From Brevundimonas intermedia (lineage in GTDB: Bacteria; Pseudomonadota; Alphaproteobacteria; Caulobacterales; Caulobacteraceae): a stretch of DNA of 64,000 bases. A program made the position numbers and the translations under genes. Below are positions 16,754-23,582 of the stretch, piece after piece (position 1 is the first letter of the stretch; every line of letters starts with the position of its first letter). The notes below the pieces were generated by a model. That model made no database searches and was not told the DNA's origin. It saw only the letters and a program-made list of their open reading frames with translations. The stretch lies in NCBI RefSeq assembly GCF_004614235.1, contig NZ_SPVH01000002.1:124001-188000 (forward strand), written 5' to 3'.

Positions 16754-17392
16754 GTGACCGACACGACCTCGAAATTATTAGACGGCCTGCAGCGCTTCTG
16801 GCTGCTCAAGCTCGCCTGGGTAGCGGCGCCGCTGGCGCCGCTCTTCCTCATCGCCTTGGTCAAACATTATGTAGGCCCGATCTCGGGTTGGCTTTCTGCG
16901 CTTCCGTTTTTGTTGTCGTGCGCAGGCCTTGCTACCTATTGGGCCCTCGGGATGATCGGCCGTCGACAGAAGCGAGCCCGCATTCGCGGCCTGTCTCCGT
17001 TGCAACGCGTGCAAATGTCCGACGAAACCGATGTGGTTTCACTCCGCGAAACTCTTCGCATCGCCGACAATCCGCCAGTCGAAACTCTGCCGCGTTACGT
17101 GCAGGTGGCGGTCGCCTTCTGGGGCGCGCCCCTGCCCAAGCCTCTTTCGCAAACGCCGCTGGTGTTAAGCCTCTTTGTCTATGTTCTGTTGGCCGCCATG
17201 ATTTTCATTGATGATCCGATGGGCGAACTCTCGCGCCGTCTGGACATGCCGCCCTTGCCCTACTGGCCCGTATTCGCATTCCTCGCTCTATCGCTTGTCG
17301 TCTTGCTTCTGCTCGGCCGACTGAATCAGATGCACCGCCACTACGTCGCCGAGGCCTCGACTTCCGGCCGCCATCCCTTCCCCGCCCTGTGA
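16754..17392 (+). CDS. unidentified membrane protein
   Basis: A 212-residue protein with four predicted membrane spans in two pairs: LAWVAAPLAPLFLIALV, ALPFLLSCAGLATYWALGMI, LVLSLFVYVLLAAMIF and PVFAFLALSLVVLLLLG. A soluble segment of about 70 residues lies between the pairs. GTG start at 16754. The family is not recognised. It is divergent from the capsid gene and interrupts the GTA operon. It is somewhat less GC-rich than its neighbours and may have been inserted together with the next gene, 10 bases downstream. Confidence 0.7.
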   Translation: MTDTTSKLLDGLQRFWLLKLAWVAAPLAPLFLIALVKHYVGPISGWLSALPFLLSCAGLATYWALGMIGRRQKRARIRGLSPLQRVQMSDETDVVSLRETLRIADNPPVETLPRYVQVAVAFWGAPLPKPLSQTPLVLSLFVYVLLAAMIFIDDPMGELSRRLDMPPLPYWPVFAFLALSLVVLLLLGRLNQMHRHYVAEASTSGRHPFPAL

Positions 17393-17402
17393 CGCCCGCC
17401 TG

Positions 17403-18197
17403 ATGTCCCACCTCACGCCGCTCGAAAGCGCCGTCATGGACGCCATGGTCTGGCAGATGGGCGACAGCGTCCCCGATCTGGCGACCCAGGCGGCGTCCAG
17501 CTCGCCGGGCCTGCGTCGCAACACCGGCGCCGGCCTCTATTCCCGGATCGTCGTCGATGCGGACCGCGCGACACGCAACCCGGACGCCACCGGCCTGTTC
17601 GGCACGGTCCATGTCATGGTCGGCGACCTGCCCGATCCCATCGGCTTCCAAATCGAGCTGCGTCAGGGCCGGCTGATTGCCCTGCACGGCCAGAGCTATG
17701 GTCAGGACACCCGCGCCATCGACTTCTCCAGCACCCCCTTCGGCGAGGTCTTCACCGTCGACGCCCGTGGCCAATCCGTCCTCTACCGCCCCGCCCGGCG
17801 CGCCCCCGACCCCGTCGCTCCGAGGCCGAAACCCGCCGCCCGACCGGCCCCACAGGCTCAAACCCCGACCAGGTTGCCGGTCTCAGCCGCCAAGCCTGCG
17901 GACCCCGCCCCGGCGCCCGCCGCCGCGCCCAACCTGACCGAAATCCTCGCCAGCGCCTCCAACCCCACCGCCTCTCGCGCCGGCAAGCTGGCCCTGGTCT
18001 ATCTCGGCGCCTATGCGCTGGCTGTGCTGTTCGTCCTGTTCGCCCAGTTCGTCCTGCATCTCGGCTGGATCTTCGCCGCCATCGTCGCCGCCTGGGCGCT
18101 GCGCTACATCCACAACCCCAAGGGCCGCGTGATGATGTCCGACATCGCCGACAGCCTGGATCGCAACGGCGTGTTCCAAGCCCTCAAGCCAAACTGA
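17403..18197 (+). CDS. unidentified protein with Pro/Ala linker and C-terminal membrane segments
   Basis: A 264-residue protein. Residues 1-130 form a soluble region with an alpha/beta appearance (GLYSRIVVDADRATRNPDAT, FGTVHVMVGDLPDP, GRLIALHGQSYGQDTRAIDF). A Pro/Ala-rich linker spans about 135-180. Two hydrophobic segments follow (LALVYLGAYALAVLFVLFAQ and LGWIFAAIVAAWALRYIHN). It is not recognised. It probably forms an operon with the preceding gene. Its end overlaps the convergent g4 by 14 bases, so the GTA protease gene end is preserved. Confidence 0.68.
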   Translation: MSHLTPLESAVMDAMVWQMGDSVPDLATQAASSSPGLRRNTGAGLYSRIVVDADRATRNPDATGLFGTVHVMVGDLPDPIGFQIELRQGRLIALHGQSYGQDTRAIDFSSTPFGEVFTVDARGQSVLYRPARRAPDPVAPRPKPAARPAPQAQTPTRLPVSAAKPADPAPAPAAAPNLTEILASASNPTASRAGKLALVYLGAYALAVLFVLFAQFVLHLGWIFAAIVAAWALRYIHNPKGRVMMSDIADSLDRNGVFQALKPN

Positions 18198-18648
18198 ACC
18201 GCGCGCCCGGCAGCATCGGAAACGTCACCAGCGACACCTCCCACAGCTCCACCGCGCTCAGCACCCTCAGCCGCCCCTGACGCCGGGCCCGCGCCGTGCG
18301 GTATCCGATGGAAAGCCCGTCCATCGCCCCCGCCCGGCTCAACGCCCCGGCGAACCGCGCCTCGGCGGACCAGTCCTCGATCCGTCCGCGCACGAACAGG
18401 CCGCGCGCATCCTCCACGATCTGCTCCCAGACCCCGACCGGCGCCCGCGCATCATGCTGGTTCAGCATCCGCACGCTCTCGGCCCCCGTCTTGCCCAGAC
18501 TGTCCGCAAAGGCCCCCGCCTGCACCACATCCCCGTTCAGATCCGCCACGCCCCACAGGGAGGCGTAGCCTTCGATCCGAAGGGGTGAGTCGTGACTCGT
18601 GAGCCGTGAAGGCCTGCGCCCAATTACCAATCCCGATTCACCACTCAC
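18184..18648 (-). CDS. GTA prohead protease (g4)
   Basis: A 154-residue HK97-type prohead serine protease that would process the capsid protein. The core begins near residue 23 (LRIEGYASLWGVADLNGDVV) and has the catalytic His in MLNQHDARAPVG and the Ser-containing DGLSIGYRT, then LWEVSLVTFPMLPGA. The start is GTG 18648, which overlaps the g3.5 stop (GTGA) and has GGAGG 7 bases upstream. The first 20 or so residues (VSGESGLVIGRRPSRLTSHD) are encoded by a palindromic repeat. Catalytic motifs are intact. Confidence 0.87.
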   Translation of the reverse strand: MSGESGLVIGRRPSRLTSHDSPLRIEGYASLWGVADLNGDVVQAGAFADSLGKTGAESVRMLNQHDARAPVGVWEQIVEDARGLFVRGRIEDWSAEARFAGALSRAGAMDGLSIGYRTARARRQGRLRVLSAVELWEVSLVTFPMLPGARFSLA

Positions 18649-18650
18649 GC
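18582..18650. repeat. palindromic repeat, family E, at the g3.5/g4 junction
   Basis: Left part GTGAGTCGTGACTCGTGAGC and right part CGATTCACCACTCACGC are inverted versions of each other. It holds both the g3.5 stop and the g4 GTG start, and encodes the g4 N-terminus. Confidence 0.78.
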
Positions 18651-18878
18651 CCCGCCCTCCAACCGCCGCTCGATCCGCTCCACGGCCGCCGCCGTCGCCT
18701 CGCCCTGCACCTCCAGCCGCGCCAGCCGTTCGGCGACCAGCCTCTGTTCCCCGACCCGCTGCTCCAGCGTGCCGATCCGCGCCGCCGCCCCGCCTGCCCA
18801 GACCAGTCCGCCGACCGTCTGCACCGCCACGGCGATCAGCAGCGCCGTCGGCACGCGCCGGATTTGATGTTCGGTCAT
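18645..18878 (-). CDS. GTA small membrane/coiled-coil protein (g3.5)
   Basis: A 77-residue protein at the g3.5 position between portal and protease. It has one hydrophobic segment (TALLIAVAVQTVGGLVWAGG) followed by a predicted coiled coil (RIGTLEQRVGEQRLVAERLA). Start ATG 18878 has GGAGAGAG upstream. The precise GTA role of g3.5 proteins is not established. The stop is supplied by a palindromic repeat. Confidence 0.75.
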   Translation of the reverse strand: MTEHQIRRVPTALLIAVAVQTVGGLVWAGGAAARIGTLEQRVGEQRLVAERLARLEVQGEATAAAVERIERRLEGGA

Positions 18879-18899
18879 TGTCGCTCTCTCCGTTCGCTT

Positions 18900-18971
18900 T
18901 CGTGAATCGTGAGCCGTGAATCGTGAGTGCAGGCGAACCACCATTCACGACTCACCAATCACCGCTCACGC
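18900..18971. repeat. palindromic repeat, family E, between portal and g3.5
   Basis: Left arm TCGTGAATCGTGAGCCGTGA and right arm CATTCACGACTCACCAATCA with a short centre. It fills the portal-g3.5 gap, and its right edge provides the TGA stop of the portal gene. Confidence 0.78.
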
Positions 18972-20138
18972 CCCCAACCCCGCCATCCGCCGTCGCTCCT
19001 CGTCCGTCAGGAAGCTCGCCGCCTCCAGCCGCGCCCACAGGGCGTCCCGCTCGGGCTGCAGCGCCGACACCGCATCAAGGTCCGCCCGCACCTCGCACCC
19101 CGCGAACCGCTCGCCCAGCCAGCCCGTCATCGCCCCCGCCGCCTTCCTGACCAGCGGGATCACCGTCTGTCGCCAGAAGGCCGCATTGGCTTCGCGATAG
19201 TTGGCGTAGGTCGCGTCGCCGGGTATCCCCAGCAGCTGCGGCGGAACGCCGAACGCCAGGGCGATCTCGCGCGCCGCCGCATGTTTGCCAGCCGTGAAAT
19301 CCATCTCCGCCGGCGTCAGGCTCAGCGGCTTCCAGTCCATCCCGCCCTCCAGCAGGATCGGCCGCCCGGCGTTCGTCGTCCCGGCGTAGACGTTCGACAA
19401 CTGGTCCTTCAGCGCCTCGAACTGCCCGTCCGTCAGCCGCTCGCCGTTGCGCGCCCCATAGACCAGCGCCCCCGACGGCCGCGCCGCATTGTCCAGCAGC
19501 GCCTTGTTCCAGGCCCCGGCGGCATTGTGCGCATCCACCCCTTGAGCCGCCGCCTCCATCGGCGACAGCCCGTACCAGTCGTCCAGCGGATGCCACAGCT
19601 TCAGATGCATCACCGGCGCCCAGCCGTCCGCCGCGCGCCCGATCCGAGCCGAACGTCCGTCCACGGAATAGTCCCACGCCTCGGGCCAGCCTGACCGGCC
19701 GGGCACCACCTTCACCCGGTCCGACCGTAACGCCCACAGCTCGTCCGGCGCCCCGTCCCCGTCCGCATCGCCGGTCGCCTCGACATAGGCGTTGCCCGAC
19801 ACCTGCAGCGCCCCATAGACCGCCTCCATCAGCTCCGCCCCCGACTGTTCGGGATTGGGCCGGCGGATCAGCTTCGCCAGCGGATGATCGTCGTTCCGCA
19901 CCCCGTCCACGAACACCGCGAACGGCGCAGCCGCCGCCGCCTCGGCGATCATGCGGATGCAGCGATAGGCCACCGCATTCTTCTGATACCCCTCGCGCGC
20001 CAGGCTGGCGTAGTCGTTGGGCGTCCACCGCGGCCGCCCCACCCCCGACAGGGCGATCACCCCGCCCGCGCGGCTCTCCTTCGCTTCAGGCGCACGCACA
20101 CGCCCCGCCTGGCCGAACGGCCACCGGATCGAAACCAT
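18966..20138 (-). CDS. GTA portal protein (g3)
   Basis: A 390-residue HK97-family portal forming the DNA gate at the head vertex. It shows the standard order: WTPNDYASLAREGYQKNAVA, YRCIRMIAEAAAAAPFAV, HPLAKLIRRPNPEQSG, VSGNAYVEA, RPSGALVYG, LLEGGMDWKPLSLTPAEMDF and FGVPPQLLGIPGDATYANYR. The start ATG 20138 is chosen for GGGAG 8 bases upstream; a longer frame to 20225 is only translation of a palindromic repeat. The protein appears intact. Confidence 0.93.
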   Translation of the reverse strand: MVSIRWPFGQAGRVRAPEAKESRAGGVIALSGVGRPRWTPNDYASLAREGYQKNAVAYRCIRMIAEAAAAAPFAVFVDGVRNDDHPLAKLIRRPNPEQSGAELMEAVYGALQVSGNAYVEATGDADGDGAPDELWALRSDRVKVVPGRSGWPEAWDYSVDGRSARIGRAADGWAPVMHLKLWHPLDDWYGLSPMEAAAQGVDAHNAAGAWNKALLDNAARPSGALVYGARNGERLTDGQFEALKDQLSNVYAGTTNAGRPILLEGGMDWKPLSLTPAEMDFTAGKHAAAREIALAFGVPPQLLGIPGDATYANYREANAAFWRQTVIPLVRKAAGAMTGWLGERFAGCEVRADLDAVSALQPERDALWARLEAASFLTDEERRRMAGLGA

Positions 20139-20164
20139 CGCAATCTCCCTGAACTTCCTTCTTT

Positions 20165-20311
20165 CCTTCTCCCTGAGGGAGAAGGTGGCCCGCAGGGCCG
20201 GATGAGGGGTTACGGTGTGGACCAAAATCGCACAGCGTAACCCCTCACCCTTTCGCGCAAGTCCGACCGCTACGCGCTCGGGCGCTCAAGCCCTCTCCCT
20301 CTGGGAGAGGG
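20165..20311. repeat. palindromic repeat, family B, between acyltransferase and portal
   Basis: Begins CCTTCTCCCTGAGGGAGAAG, continues TGGCCCGCAGGGCCGGATGA and ends CTCTCCCTCTGGGAGAGGG. A related copy with the same GGTGGCCCG.AGGGCCGGATGAGGGG motif lies at 49175-49313. The right side encodes the last residues and stop of the acyltransferase gene. Confidence 0.78.
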
Positions 20312-21340
20312 TGTCAGCAGCCTCAACATCGGCCGCTCCACCCACAGATGCACCGCGACCCCCGCCGCCAAACTCGCGAACACCGTCAGCACCACCACCG
20401 CATCCCCCGGCATGGCGACCACACCGCTCTCGAACAGCCGCCCCAGCGCCCGGATGACCAGCACATGCGTCAGATAGATCGAATAGGACGCATCCCCCAT
20501 GAAGGCCGCCGCCCGCTCCAACCGCCCCGGCGCCGCGTCCGTCCGCTCCATCCGCACCACGCCGAACACCAGCAGCGCGCTGGGCAGCCCCCAGATCACC
20601 ACCCGCCTCAACCCGTTCCACGGATCGTTCAGCGCCCGCACATCGTCGATCCCGCCATAGCCGACGACCAGGCTCAGCCCAAACCCGGCCAGCGCCAGTC
20701 CGACTGCCCAGGGCCCCGTCCCTCGCGGCGTCCTCCGCCACACCGACGCGATCCCCACACCCAGCAAGAACTCCAGAACGATCGGCGCGCCCCAGAACCT
20801 CAGCACCGGCGCCGCCACGACCAAGCCGGCCGCCAGCATCGCCGCATAGGCCCCGACCAGCCCCCACCCGACCCGTCGTCCGCCCGCCATCGCCAACCCG
20901 AACCCGGCGTAGAACAGCATCTCGAAACACAGGGTCCACCCCGGCCCCAACGCCGGAAACGTCATCTCCCGTCCGCTGAACAGCCAGAACAGAAACGTCG
21001 CCGCCGCCACCTCCGGGCTCAGCGTTCCGCCCCGCGCCATCCCGATCAGGATCGGCAGCGACAGCAGCCAGTAGATCGGCGCCACCCTGCGAAACCGTCG
21101 CCACAGGAAGTCGCCGGCGGCCGCTAAACCCGTCTGCCCCCGCGTCGTCGTGGCGATGATGAAGCCGCTGATGACGAAGAACACATCCACGCCCAGTGCG
21201 CCGAAATCCTCCAGCGCACTCCCCGCCAACGCCGTCTCCAGCCCCAGCCGCGTCCCCGCCAGGTCCAGCGCATGGGCGACGACCACCGCCGTCGCCGCCG
21301 CGAACCGCAGCCCCTGCACCCCGTAAAACCGCTCCCCCAT
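20270..21340 (-). CDS. OafA/YrhL-type membrane acyltransferase
   Basis: A 356-residue acyltransferase-3 family integral membrane protein, expected to transfer an O-acyl group to a surface polysaccharide or other glycan. It opens with the family motif FYGVQGLRFAAATAVVVAHA (catalytic-type His), then GVDVFFVISGFIIATTT and WRRFRRVAPIYWL. About ten membrane spans follow, and LGDASYSIYLTHVL-type sequence (MGDASYSIYLTHVLVIR) lies near the end. The last 14 residues come from a palindromic repeat. It sits inside the GTA cluster, 38 bases downstream of the GDSL hydrolase gene, and is not a standard GTA gene. Modification of the GTA receptor glycan is an inference. Confidence 0.85.
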   Translation of the reverse strand: MGERFYGVQGLRFAAATAVVVAHALDLAGTRLGLETALAGSALEDFGALGVDVFFVISGFIIATTTRGQTGLAAAGDFLWRRFRRVAPIYWLLSLPILIGMARGGTLSPEVAAATFLFWLFSGREMTFPALGPGWTLCFEMLFYAGFGLAMAGGRRVGWGLVGAYAAMLAAGLVVAAPVLRFWGAPIVLEFLLGVGIASVWRRTPRGTGPWAVGLALAGFGLSLVVGYGGIDDVRALNDPWNGLRRVVIWGLPSALLVFGVVRMERTDAAPGRLERAAAFMGDASYSIYLTHVLVIRALGRLFESGVVAMPGDAVVVLTVFASLAAGVAVHLWVERPMLRLLTPSPRGRGLERPSA

Positions 21341-21378
21341 CCGCCACGGTTAACACCGCGCGCGCAGGCCCGACAACC

Positions 21379-22506
21379 TCAGATCATCACTCGCGCCCTC
21401 ACCGCCTCGGCGATCCTGGCCTGACCCGCCGCATTGGGATGAACCGCATCGAACATCAACCCGCCGGCGAAACCACCGCCGAACAGGGCCGTCCCATCGA
21501 TGGGCGCCGCCAATCCCCGCGCCGCCGCGACTTCAAACACCGCATCCCGGATCGCGCCTTGGGCGGCATAGCTGGCCTTGCCCTGCGCCGGGTCCGACGG
21601 ACATCCCGTCATCAGCAGCACGTCCCCCGTCGTCAGGCACCGATCCACCAGCAGCCCCAGCCCGGCCTTGTAGGTCGCCGTCGCCGTCCCCGCGTTCCAG
21701 TCGTTGATCGTCAGACAGACGACCGACAGATCGGGCGCCGCCGCCGGGATCGATCCATAGGCTCGGTACGGCTGGTCCGTCGTGATCCAGTCCGCCACCT
21801 TCGCCCCGCCCCATCCGGCGTTGATCACCCGCGCCCGTCGCACGTCCGACCGCCACGCGACCCCGCCCGCGATGAACACCGCCCCGCCCGAGGCCCAGCG
21901 CACCGTCACCGGACCGCTCGTCTCGGGAAAGGCCACGGTCGCGACCTCCATCGACGCCGGCTTGGTCGTGTTCACGCTCGCGCGCACCACGCCGTCCGTC
22001 TCGACCGTCATCACCCCCAGCGCCGTATTGGTCACGGCCCACAGGTCGAACCGATCCACCGGTCCGTCGGGCTGAAAGCTCCAGACGCCCGTGGACGAAC
22101 CCGCGCCCGAGAACAGCTTGCCCCCCATCCCCGTCAGCGCATTGACGCCCCACCCGGCGCCCAGCGTCAGGCGCGGATCATAGGCCGAATAGCCGCCGCT
22201 CGCTCCGTCCGCCGCCCCCGCTCCGGCCACCGACGCCGCCGAGGCCGGCAGCCCCCGACCGCTCATCATCGCCGCCAGCCGTTCGGGCCAGGCCCCCGCC
22301 CGACCGTTCGGCGTCCAGCCGCCGGAGACACCGCCAAACCCTTGCGTCACGCTGTCGCCGATGCACAGCAGCCGCGCCTCGCGCCCGCCCGCCTGCATCG
22401 TCCGCACCGCCGCCGACCAGGCCGGCAGGTCGGGCACGGAAAACCGTGACCGCCCCAGCACCCCGCCCGGCGCCGCCGTCGCCGCTCCGATCTCGACGCC
22501 CGACAT
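21379..22506 (-). CDS. SGNH/GDSL hydrolase in the GTA spike-fibre position
   Basis: A 375-residue SGNH/GDSL-type esterase. The nucleophile Ser lies in LLCIGDSVTQGFGG (block I) near residue 52, a block III-like Asn in LTINDWNAG, and the Asp/His pair in FDAVHPNAAGQ. The middle (about residues 125-205) is beta-rich with no recognised domain and could be a carbohydrate-binding jelly-roll. ATG 22506 overlaps the stop of the spike base gene by one base (TGATG), so the two are translationally coupled. In Rhodobacter the gene after the spike base encodes the head-spike fibre that binds capsule. An esterase spike here is inference from position. Confidence 0.85.
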   Translation of the reverse strand: MSGVEIGAATAAPGGVLGRSRFSVPDLPAWSAAVRTMQAGGREARLLCIGDSVTQGFGGVSGGWTPNGRAGAWPERLAAMMSGRGLPASAASVAGAGAADGASGGYSAYDPRLTLGAGWGVNALTGMGGKLFSGAGSSTGVWSFQPDGPVDRFDLWAVTNTALGVMTVETDGVVRASVNTTKPASMEVATVAFPETSGPVTVRWASGGAVFIAGGVAWRSDVRRARVINAGWGGAKVADWITTDQPYRAYGSIPAAAPDLSVVCLTINDWNAGTATATYKAGLGLLVDRCLTTGDVLLMTGCPSDPAQGKASYAAQGAIRDAVFEVAAARGLAAPIDGTALFGGGFAGGLMFDAVHPNAAGQARIAEAVRARVMI

Positions 22507-22793
22507 CAGTCGAAGGCCGCCACGATCTGCGTCGCCGTCGTCCCGGTCGCCAGAACCCGGCGCACCTGCACCGGCAACCAGCCCACCGGATGGTTGGCGA
22601 ACGTCGTCGCATCCCCATCCTCACCCCCGACCGTCAGCACACGGACATTGCCCGCCGCCCCGACATACAGCGCCTTGGCGTAACTGGTCAGATCGACCGC
22701 ATCGCTGGGCGTCACCGCCGCCGCGCGCCGCGCCGGCCCGCTCGCATCGCGCCCATGGTTCAGCAATCCGTCCCGCTCGGGAATGGCCGGCAT
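22506..22793 (-). CDS. GTA head-spike base protein (Rcc01079-like)
   Basis: A 95-residue protein resembling the Rhodobacter head-spike base (RCAP_Rcc01079 family): ARRAAAVTPSDAVDLTSYAK, LYVGAAGNVRVLTVGG and NHPVGWLPVQVRRVLATGTT. Such small beta proteins attach the spike to capsid vertices. Start ATG 22793 has AGGAGAG 8 bases upstream. In Rhodobacter the spike genes lie away from the main cluster; here they lie inside it, between terminase and portal. Confidence 0.8.
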   Translation of the reverse strand: MPAIPERDGLLNHGRDASGPARRAAAVTPSDAVDLTSYAKALYVGAAGNVRVLTVGGEDGDATTFANHPVGWLPVQVRRVLATGTTATQIVAAFD

Positions 22794-22820
22794 GTCTCTC
22801 TCCTGAATGATAAAAATGAA

Positions 22821-22850
22821 TCCCCCTCCCCCTCGTGGAAGGGGCAGGCC
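22821..22850. repeat. short GC-rich palindromic repeat remnant
   Basis: TCCCCCTCCCCCTCGTGGAA followed by GGGGCAGG resembles one end of the family A/C elements. It lies between the divergent spike base and phd genes and probably overlaps their promoter region. Identity as a remnant is tentative. Confidence 0.3.
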
Positions 22851-22893
22851 GGGCGACATTCCCCCGCCGCCCGGCGCGTGCTAATCTTCGCCC

Positions 22894-23166
22894 ATGACGA
22901 TCCACGTCGATATTGCCCGGTCGCACGCTACCTTGGCCGAACTCGCCGCCCAGGCCGAGAACGGCGAGGAAATCGTCCTGTCCCGCGACGGCCAGGCGGT
23001 CGCCGTCATACGCGCCGCGGCGGTCCCTGAGACGCCCCGGTTTCGTTTCGGGGCTTTGGCTCACCTCGGCCCGCTGACGGACGAGGAAGCCAATGTCTTC
23101 CTCCAGCCCGATCCGGAATTCATAGAAGCGGCCGAAGCCGCCGACGAAGACGATCTCTATCGTTGA
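22894..23166 (+). CDS. Phd/YefM-type antitoxin
   Basis: A 90-residue antitoxin. The N-terminal half has the Phd pattern (MTIHVDIARSHATLAELAAQ, AENGEEIVLSRDGQAVAVI) for DNA binding and dimerisation. The acidic C-terminus (FIEAAEAADEDDLYR) would fold onto the toxin. Its stop overlaps the TTG start of the downstream PIN toxin. It would repress its own operon, as is usual for the family. It is inserted in opposite orientation between the terminase and spike genes of the GTA cluster. Confidence 0.88.
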   Translation: MTIHVDIARSHATLAELAAQAENGEEIVLSRDGQAVAVIRAAAVPETPRFRFGALAHLGPLTDEEANVFLQPDPEFIEAAEAADEDDLYR

Positions 23167-23582
23167 GCGGCGTCCTGCTCGACACGCACGTTTTGATCTG
23201 GAGCCTGTTCGATCAGCCCCAGATGACGCCGTCCGCCCGATCCTGGATTGATCCTTCAGAACCGATCTATGTCAGCGTCGTCAGCATCTTCGAAATCGAC
23301 AACAAGCGTCGTCGCGGAGGCAGTCGAGCGACAGACGCTCTTCTGCACCGCATGCCTCGCAACATGCCGGCCGCCCTGCCTCAGCTCGGCTTCACCCTGC
23401 TTGCAATCGATCCGGATGTCGCCTGGCGTGCGGCCAACCTGCCCATAGACGCCCGCGATCCGTGGGACCGCATCCTCGTGGCCCAAGCCTTGGCGTTGGA
23501 CGTGCCCCTGATCAGCGCCGACGGCCCCTTGCGCGCATCCACACAGCGACACCCCCAAACATCAGGCGTCATAGTCTTCTGA
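23163..23582 (+). CDS. VapC-like PIN-domain toxin
   Basis: A 139-residue PIN-domain ribonuclease. Acidic active-site residues are visible: D7 in LLDTHVLIWSLF, E44 in VSIFEIDNK, and D99/D102 in DARDPWDRILVAQAL. Start is TTG 23163, overlapping the antitoxin TGA. The 3' end overlaps the convergent terminase gene by 14 bases, so insertion did not remove terminase sequence. The cellular RNA target cannot be deduced. Confidence 0.88.
   Translation: MSGVLLDTHVLIWSLFDQPQMTPSARSWIDPSEPIYVSVVSIFEIDNKRRRGGSRATDALLHRMPRNMPAALPQLGFTLLAIDPDVAWRAANLPIDARDPWDRILVAQALALDVPLISADGPLRASTQRHPQTSGVIVF

Noticed and set aside
13007..18971. CRISPR-like array from the repeated GTGAATCGTGA sequences
   Set aside because: The copies are widely spaced, palindromic and at gene ends, without regular spacers or cas genes.
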